DNA of 64,000 nt, from assembly GCA_963677355.2 (NCBI GenBank), contig CAXXXQ010000003.1, forward strand, positions 186,001 through 250,000. Reading direction: 5' to 3'. The notes below the pieces were generated by a model. The model was not told the origin of the DNA. It worked only from the letters and a program-made list of their open reading frames with translations, and made no database searches. Position 1 is the first letter of the stretch; every line of letters begins with the position of its first letter. Origin of the DNA: Thiomicrorhabdus sp963677355 (GTDB taxonomy: Bacteria > Pseudomonadota > Gammaproteobacteria > Thiomicrospirales > Thiomicrospiraceae). Below, piece after piece: positions 39,766 to 48,629 of this stretch. The position numbers were made by a program, and so were the translations under genes.

Positions 39766-40248
39766 ATGTCTATTACAGCGGTTTATCCGGGGACATTCGA
39801 CCCTATTACGTGCGGGCATTTTGATCTTATCGAGCGAGCGGCCCGTTTTTACGACCGTCTAGTCATCGCCGTGGCCGATAACCGCAATAAAAATGCTTTA
39901 TTTTCCCTTGAAGAAAGAGTCGAGCTTGCACGCCTAGTGACGGCGGAGATGCCTAATGTCGAAGTGGTCGGTTTTAGCGGTTTGCTGGTTGATTTTGTGC
40001 AGGAGATCGGCGGCAATGTTCTTTTACGTGGATTGCGCGCGGTTTCCGACTTTGAGTATGAATTCCAGTTGGCGTCAATGAATAGAAAGCTGGCACCGGA
40101 TGTGGAAACCATGTTCATGACTCCGGCCGAGCAGTATGCTTTCATCTCTTCCAGTCTGGTTAAAGAGATTTCCGCTTTGGGTGGCGATGTGTCCGAATTC
40201 GTTCATCCGGCGGTCGCCGGTGCCTTGAAAGCAAAGCAAAAACTTTAA
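39766..40248 (+). CDS. coaD: Phosphopantetheine adenylyltransferase
   Basis: A 160-residue nucleotidyltransferase carrying AVYPGTFDPITCGHFDLIERA with the TxGH motif near the start and ISSSLVKEISALGGDVSEFV near the end. It transfers AMP to 4'-phosphopantetheine to make dephospho-CoA. The position after rsmD is typical. Confidence 0.97.
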   Translation: MSITAVYPGTFDPITCGHFDLIERAARFYDRLVIAVADNRNKNALFSLEERVELARLVTAEMPNVEVVGFSGLLVDFVQEIGGNVLLRGLRAVSDFEYEFQLASMNRKLAPDVETMFMTPAEQYAFISSSLVKEISALGGDVSEFVHPAVAGALKAKQKL

Positions 40249-40255
40249 TCGGTTA

Positions 40256-40720
40256 CTACAGCCTGTTAACGGTTTCCAAATTGTACGGAATCTGAATTTG
40301 ATTTCCGTCAGGCTGATGTATGATCAAAGTCACTTGCCAGATCATTTTTTGTGTTGTGCAGAACGCTAACATAGATGTGCCGACGAATCGGTTTGAGTTG
40401 ATTGATCTCAGCTCGACACGATTGAAGCCCATGTACATATTCACACCGGAAATATCCAACTCCATCTTTTGCACTTGTAGATTTTTAATCGCCACTTCAA
40501 TGCCTAGCGGTCGGGCGATCGGAATTGGGTGCGGACTAATCTTCAAGGCAACTTCCGCATCTCCCATCTTGGCAATACAGCTTGTATGGTGTAAATCGCA
40601 GTTTTTGTCCGTCGGCCATTGAACGATGTTTTGATTAGTGTTGTTTGAGCAGCCGGCGATGGTAAGTACAGTCAGTACCATTGCTGCGAACGAGAGCGCC
40701 AACGAAGTCGTTTTTACCAT
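40256..40720 (-). CDS. Small lipoprotein of unknown function
   Basis: A 154-residue protein with a lipoprotein signal ending TIAGC (Cys24). The mature part is a beta-rich domain with the motif GVNMYMGFNRVEL and the later FCTTQKMIWQVTLII, including three further cysteines. Similar small proteins occur in other Gammaproteobacteria, but I know no function. It converges on coaD with only 7 bp between the stop codons. Confidence 0.65.
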   Translation of the reverse strand: MVKTTSLALSFAAMVLTVLTIAGCSNNTNQNIVQWPTDKNCDLHHTSCIAKMGDAEVALKISPHPIPIARPLGIEVAIKNLQVQKMELDISGVNMYMGFNRVELRSINSNRFVGTSMLAFCTTQKMIWQVTLIIHQPDGNQIQIPYNLETVNRL

Positions 40721-40907
40721 GAAATCTTCCTAAATTGATAAAAGCAAAGCTATCACATTCCTAATATCATATTCAATATTTATAGCGTAAAAGCTGTTTT
40801 AAAGGTGGAAGTATTCTTAACGAATCATGAACTTTGCACTTGAATTGTCTGGCTATTTTCATATATCATGCTTTCGTTATGTACTAAAGGTAATAAAGGG
40901 TCGTCAT

Positions 40908-41714
40908 TTGAGCGGACATCCGGAACAATTGGTTCAGCAGTTTTTAATGGGCAGCAAACAGTCTCAGTCGGGGCATCGCCGCTTAGAGCTGCTTAATAAA
41001 ATTGCATCTCTAGGCAGCTTGTCCGCCGCCGCCAAGGCGTGCGGCATGAGTTATAAAGGTGCATGGCAAGCAGTTGAGGCGATGAATCAACTCGCCGGAA
41101 CCCCTTTGGTTGATGCACAAAAAGGCGGTTCCGGAGGTGGCGGTACAGCACTGACTGCGGAAGGCAACGCTTTGCTGACTGCTTATCTGCTGTTTAGCGA
41201 ACAGATGCAGCATTGGATGCGAGAGCTTGAAGATCTGTCGCCGGGCATGATGAGCCAATTGGAATTAATGAGAAAAATGTCTATGAAAACCAGTGCACGT
41301 AATCTGTTCCATGGCTCGGTCAGCCGTATTTCCAATGGTGAAGTCAACAGCGAAGTGGTGTTGAAAATCGGACACGATCTACAGATTGTTGCGCAAGTTA
41401 CACCGAGTAGTATCGAAAGACTTGGATTGGAAGAAGGTTCGGATGCCTACGCACTGATTAAAGCCAGTTGGGTAATCCTGAGTGAAGATGTGGATGGAAG
41501 CTATAAAACCAGCGCAAGAAACCGTTTATGCGGGACGATCACGCGCATTGAAAAAGGTGCGGTCAATAGTGATATCAGCATTGATCTCGGTGAAGGTTTA
41601 AGCATTGCGGCCATTATCACCAATATGAGTGTTGAAAGCATGGAATTGGCTGTTGGCGACCGCTGCTGTGCCCTGATTAAAGCGTCTCACGTATTACTGG
41701 CTGTAGCGGATTAA
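40908..41714 (+). CDS. modE: Molybdate-responsive transcriptional regulator ModE
   Basis: I place the start at TTG 40908, which has AAAGGG seven bases upstream and gives 269 residues, close to E. coli ModE (262). The open frame extends back to ATG 40827, but those 27 residues do not match the family. The winged helix-turn-helix (about 28-105) contains SLSAAAKACGMSYKGAWQAVEAMNQ and the KGGSGGGGTALT wing. Two tandem Mop/TOBE molybdate-binding domains follow, each opening with TSARN. With molybdate bound it should repress modABC, which starts 97 bp downstream. Confidence 0.9.
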   Translation: MSGHPEQLVQQFLMGSKQSQSGHRRLELLNKIASLGSLSAAAKACGMSYKGAWQAVEAMNQLAGTPLVDAQKGGSGGGGTALTAEGNALLTAYLLFSEQMQHWMRELEDLSPGMMSQLELMRKMSMKTSARNLFHGSVSRISNGEVNSEVVLKIGHDLQIVAQVTPSSIERLGLEEGSDAYALIKASWVILSEDVDGSYKTSARNRLCGTITRIEKGAVNSDISIDLGEGLSIAAIITNMSVESMELAVGDRCCALIKASHVLLAVAD

Positions 41715-41737
41715 TTAAAAAAGAATTGAATGTAGGT

Positions 41738-41767
41738 GCCTTAATTTTGATTAAGGTATTTTTTTAA
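41738..41767 (+). terminator. Terminator between modE and modA
   Basis: CCTTAAT pairs with ATTAAGG around TTTG and is followed by a run of seven T residues. This suggests modE and modABC are separate transcripts. Confidence 0.75.
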
Positions 41768-41768
41768 C

Positions 41769-41801
41769 TATCGATATGTACTTAAGTCTATATAGAGGAT
41801 A
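41769..41801 (+). promoter_or_regulatory. Possible ModE operator upstream of modA
   Basis: TATCGATATG (41769-41778) and CTATATAGAGGATA (41788-41801) form an imperfect dyad, TATC...GATA with TATA-rich inner parts. This resembles the ModE half-site style (ATCGnTATATA). It ends just before the AAGGGGG ribosome site of modA. The match is approximate. Confidence 0.35.
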
Positions 41802-41811
41802 AGGGGGTATT

Positions 41812-42576
41812 ATGAAAAAAAATTGGTTGTTGATTTTGATCGCTGCGGTAATCAGTTTTAATAGCGGAGTCTCGGTTGCGGATACGGCCAAGATTGCCGT
41901 GGCTGCAAACTTTACCAAAACCATTGAAAAAATTGGTGAAGCCTTTACTGAACAGACCGGCCATAAGGTTAAATTTGCCTTTGGGCCGACCGGAAAGCTT
42001 TATGCGCAGATTAAGAACGGTGCGCCTTATGATCTTTTCTTCGGTGCAGATGAACGCAGGCCTTTGAAAACAATTGAAGATGGTATAGGTATGCAGAGCA
42101 GCTATTTTGTCTATGCTCAAGGACAGATTGCTTTATATAGCGCCAAGCATCCGGTGAAAGAGTCGGCTTTGCAAGTTCTGCAAAAAGCTGAATTCAGACA
42201 TCTGGCGATGGCGAATCCGAAAACGGCTCCTTACGGGGAAAGAGCGGAAGCGTTTTTGAAGAGTCAAGGCTTATATGAAACAGTCAAACCGAAAATCGTC
42301 AATGGAGAGAGTATCGGCAACGCTTTCCAATATGTGGTGACCGGTAACGCGGAAATCGGTTTCGTCGCTTTATCGCAACTGGTCGATCCGCAAAGTCCGC
42401 TGTATAACAAGGGCGAGTACTGGGTGGTGCCTCAAGAGCAGTATCAACCGATTAAACAGGGCGCGGTGTTGCTTAAACGAGCTGAAAACAACCCGGCGGC
42501 ATTGGCGTTTGTTGAATTTATGAAAACACCGGCCGCTCTCGATATAATTCGCAGTTTCGGCTACGCTACACCATAA
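41812..42576 (+). CDS. modA: Molybdate ABC transporter, periplasmic binding protein
   Basis: A 254-residue protein with a Sec signal peptide (about 1-23) and a type II solute-binding fold. KIAVAANFTKTIEKIGEAF at the mature start, FGPTGKLYAQIKNGAPYDLFFGADE and GNAEIGFVALSQL are ModA signatures that bind the MoO4 oxyanion through Ser/Thr and main-chain contacts. A strong AAGGGGG precedes the start. First gene of modABC. Confidence 0.93.
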   Translation: MKKNWLLILIAAVISFNSGVSVADTAKIAVAANFTKTIEKIGEAFTEQTGHKVKFAFGPTGKLYAQIKNGAPYDLFFGADERRPLKTIEDGIGMQSSYFVYAQGQIALYSAKHPVKESALQVLQKAEFRHLAMANPKTAPYGERAEAFLKSQGLYETVKPKIVNGESIGNAFQYVVTGNAEIGFVALSQLVDPQSPLYNKGEYWVVPQEQYQPIKQGAVLLKRAENNPAALAFVEFMKTPAALDIIRSFGYATP

Positions 42577-42597
42577 AAATTTTGTGAACGGATTCAT

Positions 42598-43293
42598 ATG
42601 CTTGAGTTATTTAATATCGAAGTTTCGTTAGAGCCCATCTGGCTGACGCTGGAGGTGGCTCTGTGGACAACGCTGGTGCTGTTGTTGATTGCAACCCCGT
42701 TAGCTTGGTGGATGGCACGCATGCAACATGGCTCTAAAGTCTTGCTGGAAGCCTTGGTGGCTTTGCCTTTGGTATTACCGCCCACGGTTTTGGGTTTTTA
42801 CTTGTTGATCTTTTTGAATCCGAACGGTTTGGTTACCGAGTGGCTGCACTGGTTCGGTTTTGAAGGGCAGCTGACGTTCAGTAAATTGGGATTGGTGATC
42901 GGTTCGGTATTCTATTCGTTACCTTTTGCCGTTCAGCCGTTAATGCATGTGTTTGAAACCGTGCCGCAGAAATTACTGGATGCGGCGGCTACCATGCGAG
43001 CTTCGGTGTTAGATCGTTTCTTCACGATTGTCATGCCGCTATCGCAACGCGGTTTTATGATTGCTGCCACTCTGACATTTGCCCACACGGTGGGCGAGTT
43101 CGGCGTGGTGCTCATGATTGGCGGTAACATCCCGGGTGAAACGCGCATGGTATCGATTGCCATTTTTGATCATGTCGAAAGTTTGGAGTACGACCAAGCA
43201 CACCTGTTGTCGGCCATGATGTTGATCTTTGCGACGCTGGTATTGATGCTGGTTTATGGCTTGAACCGTCGTTTTGCGGTAAAGGTAGGGTAG
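42598..43293 (+). CDS. modB: Molybdate ABC transporter permease
   Basis: A 231-residue inner-membrane protein with about five or six helices. The cytoplasmic EAA-type loop (AATMRASVLDRFFTIVMPLSQRG) is the coupling site for ModC. ALPLVLPPTVLGFYLL is a conserved helix of ModB/CysW-type permeases. It lies 21 bp after modA and 6 bp before modC. Confidence 0.95.
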   Translation: MLELFNIEVSLEPIWLTLEVALWTTLVLLLIATPLAWWMARMQHGSKVLLEALVALPLVLPPTVLGFYLLIFLNPNGLVTEWLHWFGFEGQLTFSKLGLVIGSVFYSLPFAVQPLMHVFETVPQKLLDAAATMRASVLDRFFTIVMPLSQRGFMIAATLTFAHTVGEFGVVLMIGGNIPGETRMVSIAIFDHVESLEYDQAHLLSAMMLIFATLVLMLVYGLNRRFAVKVG

Positions 43294-43299
43294 TTAAGA

Positions 43300-44388
43300 A
43301 TGCAGGCAAATACTGAACTTGCCGTGTTACGCGGTGCTTTAAAGCTACAGCTTGGGCAATTCAAATTGGACAGCAGGGCTTTCGAATTGCCTCTGCAAGG
43401 CGTGACTGTGCTTTTCGGACGTTCGGGTAGCGGGAAAAGCAGTCTGTTAAGGGCGCTGAGCGGCTTGGATAAACATACCCAAGGAGAACTGCATTTTGCT
43501 AACCAGTGTTGGCAAGACGGTAACTGGGCACTGGTCACACAAAAACGTAATATCGGTTTCGTTTTTCAGGACGCAGCCTTATTTCCGCATATGAATGTGC
43601 GCCAGAATTTAATGTATGCGCTGAAACGTTTACCGCAAGGCGTTCAAGCCCCGGATTTTGATGAGATCGTCCAGAGAATCGGTATAGCAGATAAGTTGCA
43701 ACGAGACGTCAACTCGCTTTCCGGGGGCGAAAAACAACGAGTTGCCATCGCCAGGGCTCTGTTGCAACGTCCGCAAATTCTCTGTATGGATGAGCCGCTT
43801 TCCGCGTTGGATTGGCGCTCCAAAGCGGAAATGTTGAGCTTGATAGAAGAGGTTGCCGAAACCTATCAAATACCGCTGATTTATATTACTCACTCTCCTG
43901 CCGAGGTCGAACGTTTGGCCGATCGTATTGTGTTTATGCGCGAAGGCCGGATTGAACGTATTGAGACTTTACAGGAAGCGTTGGCTCGGCCGGATTCGCC
44001 ACTGTTTGACGATGAAGGTGCGGTTTCGGTTTTACAAGGACGTTCGCTGGCGATCGAAAATGGATTGAGACCGGTCGAGATGGGAGAAGATATTTTATGG
44101 CTTTCCGATACCACGGAGGTTCATAAAGAAAAGGTCCGGGTTAGAGTGGTGGCGAAAGATGTGAGTTTGGCGCTTTCCGATCCGCAGCAGCTCAGTATCA
44201 TGAACCACCTGCCGGCAGAGGTATTGGAATTGATCCCGGAAGACAATCAGCGCATGCTGGTCAGATTGGCGCTACAAGACGGACAAAAACTGTTTTCGGA
44301 AATCACCAAATCGTCTGCAATCCGATTAGGCCTTAAAGAGGGCACGAAACTGTTTGCTCTGATTAAATCGGTCGCCATTGCCGAGTAA
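43300..44388 (+). CDS. modC: Molybdate ABC transporter ATP-binding protein
   Basis: A 362-residue ATPase with Walker A FGRSGSGKSS (40-49), the signature LSGGEKQRVAIARAL and Walker B ILCMDEPLSALD. The C-terminal Mop/TOBE domain (about 290-360) contains LPAEVLELIPEDNQRMLVRL and can bind molybdate to gate the transporter. The spacing of 6 bp to modB indicates one transcript. A hairpin at 44406-44438 ends the operon. Confidence 0.95.
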   Translation: MQANTELAVLRGALKLQLGQFKLDSRAFELPLQGVTVLFGRSGSGKSSLLRALSGLDKHTQGELHFANQCWQDGNWALVTQKRNIGFVFQDAALFPHMNVRQNLMYALKRLPQGVQAPDFDEIVQRIGIADKLQRDVNSLSGGEKQRVAIARALLQRPQILCMDEPLSALDWRSKAEMLSLIEEVAETYQIPLIYITHSPAEVERLADRIVFMREGRIERIETLQEALARPDSPLFDDEGAVSVLQGRSLAIENGLRPVEMGEDILWLSDTTEVHKEKVRVRVVAKDVSLALSDPQQLSIMNHLPAEVLELIPEDNQRMLVRLALQDGQKLFSEITKSSAIRLGLKEGTKLFALIKSVAIAE

Positions 44389-44405
44389 TCACTGAACTCT
44401 ACGGC

Positions 44406-44438
44406 TTTAGCCCGCAACATAAAGTCGGGCTAAATTTT
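44406..44438. terminator. Terminator shared by modABC and the converging ATPase gene
   Basis: TTTAGCCCG (44406-44414) pairs with CGGGCTAAA (44426-44434) and TTTT follows. The stem overlaps the stop codon of the P-type ATPase gene on the other strand. Confidence 0.75.
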
Positions 44439-47186
44439 CAATTCCTTGTTAACACGGATTTTTTTCTCCAGTTCAACCAGCAGATAAATTGTTAAGCCGC
44501 TGAATATCACCGCCATCCATTGAATCCAGGTTAATGGTGCACTGCCGAACAGGGTGTTCATGGTCGGTGAATAAGTAAAACCGATCTGTAAGACAACCAT
44601 CACCGCTACGCCAACCAGTAGCCATGGATTTGAAAATATGCCGATTCTGAAGGTGGAGTAGCGCAGCGAACGGCAGTTGAACAGGTAAAAAATCTCGCCA
44701 AATACAAAGACATTGACCGCCATGGTTCTAGCGGTTTCCAGACTGCTGCCACTCATTAACGCCCAATTAAAAAGCAGGTACGCGCCGATCAACATCAAAC
44801 TGCTGACGATTAACACCCTTAGCATCAGTTCCGGATTGATAATCGGGGAACCCGGTTTGCGCGGGGGGCGGCTCATTAAGCCCGGCTCTTTCTGTTCAAA
44901 AGCGAGCATCAAGCCGAGTAATAAGGCCGTACTCATATTGATCCAGAGAATTTGTACCGGCGTAATCGGCAAGGTCAGACCAAACAGAATAGCGGTAAGA
45001 ATAACCAGCCCCTCTCCGGCATTGGTAGGCAGGGTCCAAGTGATAAACTTGACCAAGTTGTCAAACACCGAACGCCCCTCTTCAACGGCCGCTTCAATAG
45101 TGGTGAAGTTATCGTTGGTCAGAACCATGTCGGCGGCTTCTTTAGCGACTTCGGTACCGCCCATGCCCATGGCAATACCGATGTTGGCTTGCTTTAATGC
45201 AGGCGCGTCATTGACGCCGTCACCGGTCATAGCGACGATATGCCCTTTACTTTGCAAGGCTTCCACCAAGCGGAGTTTTTGTTCCGGGGTCACGCGGGCA
45301 AAAACCGCTGAGTTCTGCGCCACTTCGATCAACTCTCGATCGCTTAATTGGGCCAAGGCGTGGCCGCTATAGGCGTAATCTTGTTGACCGCCTTGCTGCG
45401 GCTCTTTTAAACCGATCTGACGGGCAATGGCGGCGGCAGTGGCGACATGGTCGCCGGTGATCATCTTGACTTGGATTCCGGCCTGTTGACAGGCTCTAAC
45501 CGCTTTGACTGCTTCTTCACGCGGCGGGTCCATCATTGCTTGTAAACCGAGAAAAGTAAGCTCGCTTTCGATATTGTCGTGCGTTACTTCCTGTGTATCT
45601 ATCGGTAGGCGTTTGCAGGCAAAGGCCAGAACACGCAGTCCTTGGGCGGCCATTAGATCGATCTCGTCAAAAATGCGTTTTTCGTCAATCTCGACCGGAT
45701 TGCCGTTTTGATCCAATGCTTGAGCGCTTCGTTTCAGAATACTCTCTACCGAACCTTTGATATAGACGAGGGTATCGGTGTTCGAATCTTCAAAAGTGGG
45801 ACGGTGCAGTGTTGCCATGTATTGGTGTTGGGATTCAAACGGCAGGGTGTCGATTCTGGGTAAGGCTTGCTCCCAATATTCGTGGGTAAATCCGCATTTC
45901 AATGCCGAGGCAATCAGCGCGGCTTCGGTCGGATCACCTTCGATTTTCCAGGCGTTGTCTTTGTTGAATAGTCGAGAGTCGTTACACAGCAGTCCGGCTT
46001 TTAAGGTTTCGGACAAAGCGATATTGAGCGTTTGCAGCTGTAACTGATTATTTTCAGTGTTAACGGGTACTGGCCGGTTTGCTGTCGTGAGTTCACCTTC
46101 AGGCGTGTATCCGGTACCGCTAAGTGCATAGTCCTGATAACCGGCAAACAGATGTTGAACGGTCATTTGGTTCTGGGTGAGGGTTCCGGTTTTATCGGAG
46201 CAGATGACGGTGGTACTCCCCAGCGTTTCCACGGCCGGCATTTTGCGGATGATAGCGTTGCGCTGAGCCATTTTGTTGACGCCGATCGCGAGCATGATTG
46301 AGATCGCCGCCGGTAACCCTTCCGGAATAGCGCCAACCGCCAAGGCAACGGCAGCCATGAAAGTTTCTAACATTGGTTGTCCATGCAACCAGCCGATGGC
46401 AAAGGTCAAGGCGGCTAATACCAAAATGATTTTCAGTAGCAGTTCACTGAATTCCGATATTTTTTCGGTTAATGGCGTGGTTAGGACTTGAGCGTTGGCG
46501 ATCAGTGTATTAATTTCACCGATTTCGGTGTTATCACCGGTTTCGACCACAAAACCGGTGGCTGTGCCGTAGGTGACTAGTGTGGAGGAGTAAGCCATGT
46601 TATCTCTGTCGGCAAGCGGGGTATCGATCGGCAGGGCGGCAAGGCTTTTTTGAGTAGGTAAAGATTCACCGGTCAGGGCTGATTCGTCTATTTGCAGTTC
46701 GCGGCACTGAATGAGGCGCAAGTCGGCCGGCACTCGGTCTCCGGATTGCAGCAAAACCAAATCGCCGATGACCAGCTCGGCTGCCGGTAGAGTCAGTTTA
46801 CGTCCGCCACGGATAACGGTACTGCTGCCTTCCATGCTTTTTGACAGTGCTTCAACGGCTTTGATCGCTTTGACTTCTTGGATAAAGCCGACAATGGCAT
46901 TGATTAATATGACGCCGAAAATGACACCGCTATCGACCCACTCTCGCAATAGAAAGGTGATGATCGCCGCGGCCAACAGGATATAAACCAAAGGCTGGTG
47001 AAATTGCAGCAGAAAGATCATGATAGGGCTTTTGCCCTTGGCCGGCGTTAAACGGTTGGCACCGTAAAGCAGTTGACGCTCTTTGACTTCCAGTTCTTCT
47101 AATCCGTTACGGCTGTCACTTTCCAGTAGAGCGCCGAGTTCATCGAGCGGATGGTGATGCCAGTGTTTTTCACGTAAGTTATTCAT
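44430..47186 (-). CDS. P2-type cation-transporting ATPase
   Basis: A 918-residue P-type ATPase of the SERCA/PMR1-like group. N-terminal actuator domain with TGES; phosphorylated Asp331 in CSDKTGTLT; MTGDGVNDAPALK hinge; about ten membrane helices. Helix 4 has AIPEGLPA and helix 5 NAGEGL, matching the Ca-binding Glu309 and Asn768/Glu771 positions of SERCA. Helix 6 reads WINMSTALLLG, where SERCA has WVNLVTDG, so the key Asp800 is an alanine. The ion is therefore uncertain and simple calcium transport should not be assumed. A cation-transporting-ATPase N-terminal domain (HWHHHPLDELGALL) is present. Confidence 0.88.
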   Translation of the reverse strand: MNNLREKHWHHHPLDELGALLESDSRNGLEELEVKERQLLYGANRLTPAKGKSPIMIFLLQFHQPLVYILLAAAIITFLLREWVDSGVIFGVILINAIVGFIQEVKAIKAVEALSKSMEGSSTVIRGGRKLTLPAAELVIGDLVLLQSGDRVPADLRLIQCRELQIDESALTGESLPTQKSLAALPIDTPLADRDNMAYSSTLVTYGTATGFVVETGDNTEIGEINTLIANAQVLTTPLTEKISEFSELLLKIILVLAALTFAIGWLHGQPMLETFMAAVALAVGAIPEGLPAAISIMLAIGVNKMAQRNAIIRKMPAVETLGSTTVICSDKTGTLTQNQMTVQHLFAGYQDYALSGTGYTPEGELTTANRPVPVNTENNQLQLQTLNIALSETLKAGLLCNDSRLFNKDNAWKIEGDPTEAALIASALKCGFTHEYWEQALPRIDTLPFESQHQYMATLHRPTFEDSNTDTLVYIKGSVESILKRSAQALDQNGNPVEIDEKRIFDEIDLMAAQGLRVLAFACKRLPIDTQEVTHDNIESELTFLGLQAMMDPPREEAVKAVRACQQAGIQVKMITGDHVATAAAIARQIGLKEPQQGGQQDYAYSGHALAQLSDRELIEVAQNSAVFARVTPEQKLRLVEALQSKGHIVAMTGDGVNDAPALKQANIGIAMGMGGTEVAKEAADMVLTNDNFTTIEAAVEEGRSVFDNLVKFITWTLPTNAGEGLVILTAILFGLTLPITPVQILWINMSTALLLGLMLAFEQKEPGLMSRPPRKPGSPIINPELMLRVLIVSSLMLIGAYLLFNWALMSGSSLETARTMAVNVFVFGEIFYLFNCRSLRYSTFRIGIFSNPWLLVGVAVMVVLQIGFTYSPTMNTLFGSAPLTWIQWMAVIFSGLTIYLLVELEKKIRVNKELKI

Positions 47187-47318
47187 TACAAAGCCTTTGG
47201 TAACCGTTTAGACGTGCTTCTGAATGATTATGTCTCGATAATCATCCTGATATCAAGTGATAAAAAACGGTATTTTTCGAATAGTATCAAGCTACTCTAA
47301 AAAATAGGCTTTGGCGGT

Positions 47319-48146
47319 TTAAGTTTTTTGACAATTCGGGCAGAAGTAACAGGCTCTTTGATTGAGGATAATTCGTTCAATTGGCGTGCCGCAATTCGGG
47401 CAAGGTTTTCCGGCTTGATCATAGACATTTAACTGCTGAACAAAGTAGCCGGGTTTACCGTCCGGTGACAGAAAATCTTTTAAGGTGGTGCCTCCCTGTT
47501 TTATGGCGGCAGCAATCACTTCTTTAATGTTGTCGGCCAAAGTATTGCATTGTTTTTTGGTCAACTTGCCTGCCGGAGTTTTTGGGTGAATACCGCTTAA
47601 GAACAGTGATTCATTGGCGTAAATATTACCGGCTCCGACGACGATATTGCTGTTCATGATAAAGCTTTTGATGGCGACTTTTCGATGACGGCTCTTTTGG
47701 TACAAGTAGGTGCCGTTAAACTCGTCTGATAAAGGTTCCGGCCCGAGTTTAGAGAGTAATGCATGCTTGCCGACATCGCCCGAGTCTTGGTCGTGCCATA
47801 AGACACTGCCGAAACGCCTTGGATCGTTCAAGCGAAGAGTGTAACCGTTCTGTAAAACCAAGTCGATATGGTCATGTTTTTGCACAGCCGTCTGTTTGGG
47901 AAGCACACGCAGGGTTCCGGACATACCTAAATGAATGAGCAGAGTGCCGATATCCGTTTCCAATAGTAGATATTTACCGCGACGTTTTACGCTTCTGATT
48001 GCCTGACCGGGCAAGCGGTTTTGTAAGGTTAAATCCACAGGCCATCTTAAATTCGGATTACGGATGATAAATTCCGCGATGATTTGTCGCTCGGTTTTCG
48101 GGCTGATGCCCCTAAGAGTGGTTTCGACTTCGGGTAGTTCTGGCAT
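47319..48146 (-). CDS. mutM: Formamidopyrimidine-DNA glycosylase
   Basis: A 275-residue base-excision repair enzyme for 8-oxoguanine and Fapy lesions. The N-terminal PELPEVETTLRG supplies the catalytic Pro2 and Glu3. GNIYANESLF is the helix-two-turn-helix, and the C-terminal zinc finger has four cysteines (CPNCGTP...CYFCPNC). QGGTTLKDFLSPDGKPGYFVQQL precedes it. It lies upstream of the ATPase on the same strand, 132 bp away, so it may have its own transcript. Confidence 0.96.
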   Translation of the reverse strand: MPELPEVETTLRGISPKTERQIIAEFIIRNPNLRWPVDLTLQNRLPGQAIRSVKRRGKYLLLETDIGTLLIHLGMSGTLRVLPKQTAVQKHDHIDLVLQNGYTLRLNDPRRFGSVLWHDQDSGDVGKHALLSKLGPEPLSDEFNGTYLYQKSRHRKVAIKSFIMNSNIVVGAGNIYANESLFLSGIHPKTPAGKLTKKQCNTLADNIKEVIAAAIKQGGTTLKDFLSPDGKPGYFVQQLNVYDQAGKPCPNCGTPIERIILNQRACYFCPNCQKT

Positions 48147-48356
48147 GATTTGTTCTTAGCAGTGTAGGGTTATCGCATAATGGTTAACTGGGTAGCTTAT
48201 TGTAATGAAATATCCAAATAAACTTCAGAAATATATCAATTGTTTGATAGCCGGTTTTTTTAAAATAAATCATTTAATTTAACGGCTTAGCGTTTATGAT
48301 TCGATGTTTCGGCCAATGATATTTATTGTAACGATCTTAACAGAGTATTTAGACTA

Positions 48357-48554
48357 ATGAATGTCCCAAACTATTTCATAGAATTTGACGGAACGGATTA
48401 TTTGGTTCTTATGGGAGCGAGGGTGATCGCCGCTTTTGGCTCGATTGACGAAGCTTTTAATGCCAAACGTTCTTTTGAAGAGAAGCCTAGATTGAACGAG
48501 ATAGATAAAACTCCGCCTGCTATGCGTCTTGCCAAATCCGTTTATCATGGATAA
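48357..48554 (+). CDS. Small hypothetical protein (65 aa)
   Basis: An open frame of 65 codons from ATG to TAA in the gap between mutM and the sensor gene. The composition is protein-like: an acidic and aromatic N-terminal half (NVPNYFIEFDGTDYLVLMGARVIAAFG) followed by a charged helix. No ribosome site is evident and I recognise no family. It could be a real small gene on the same strand as the following sensor gene, or chance. Confidence 0.4.
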   Translation: MNVPNYFIEFDGTDYLVLMGARVIAAFGSIDEAFNAKRSFEEKPRLNEIDKTPPAMRLAKSVYHG

Positions 48555-48629
48555 ATTACATATACCCACAATAAATTTTTTTGGTTTTGGCAGTGCTTTT
48601 TTTATCGAATTCAGAGATATAATGACTTT

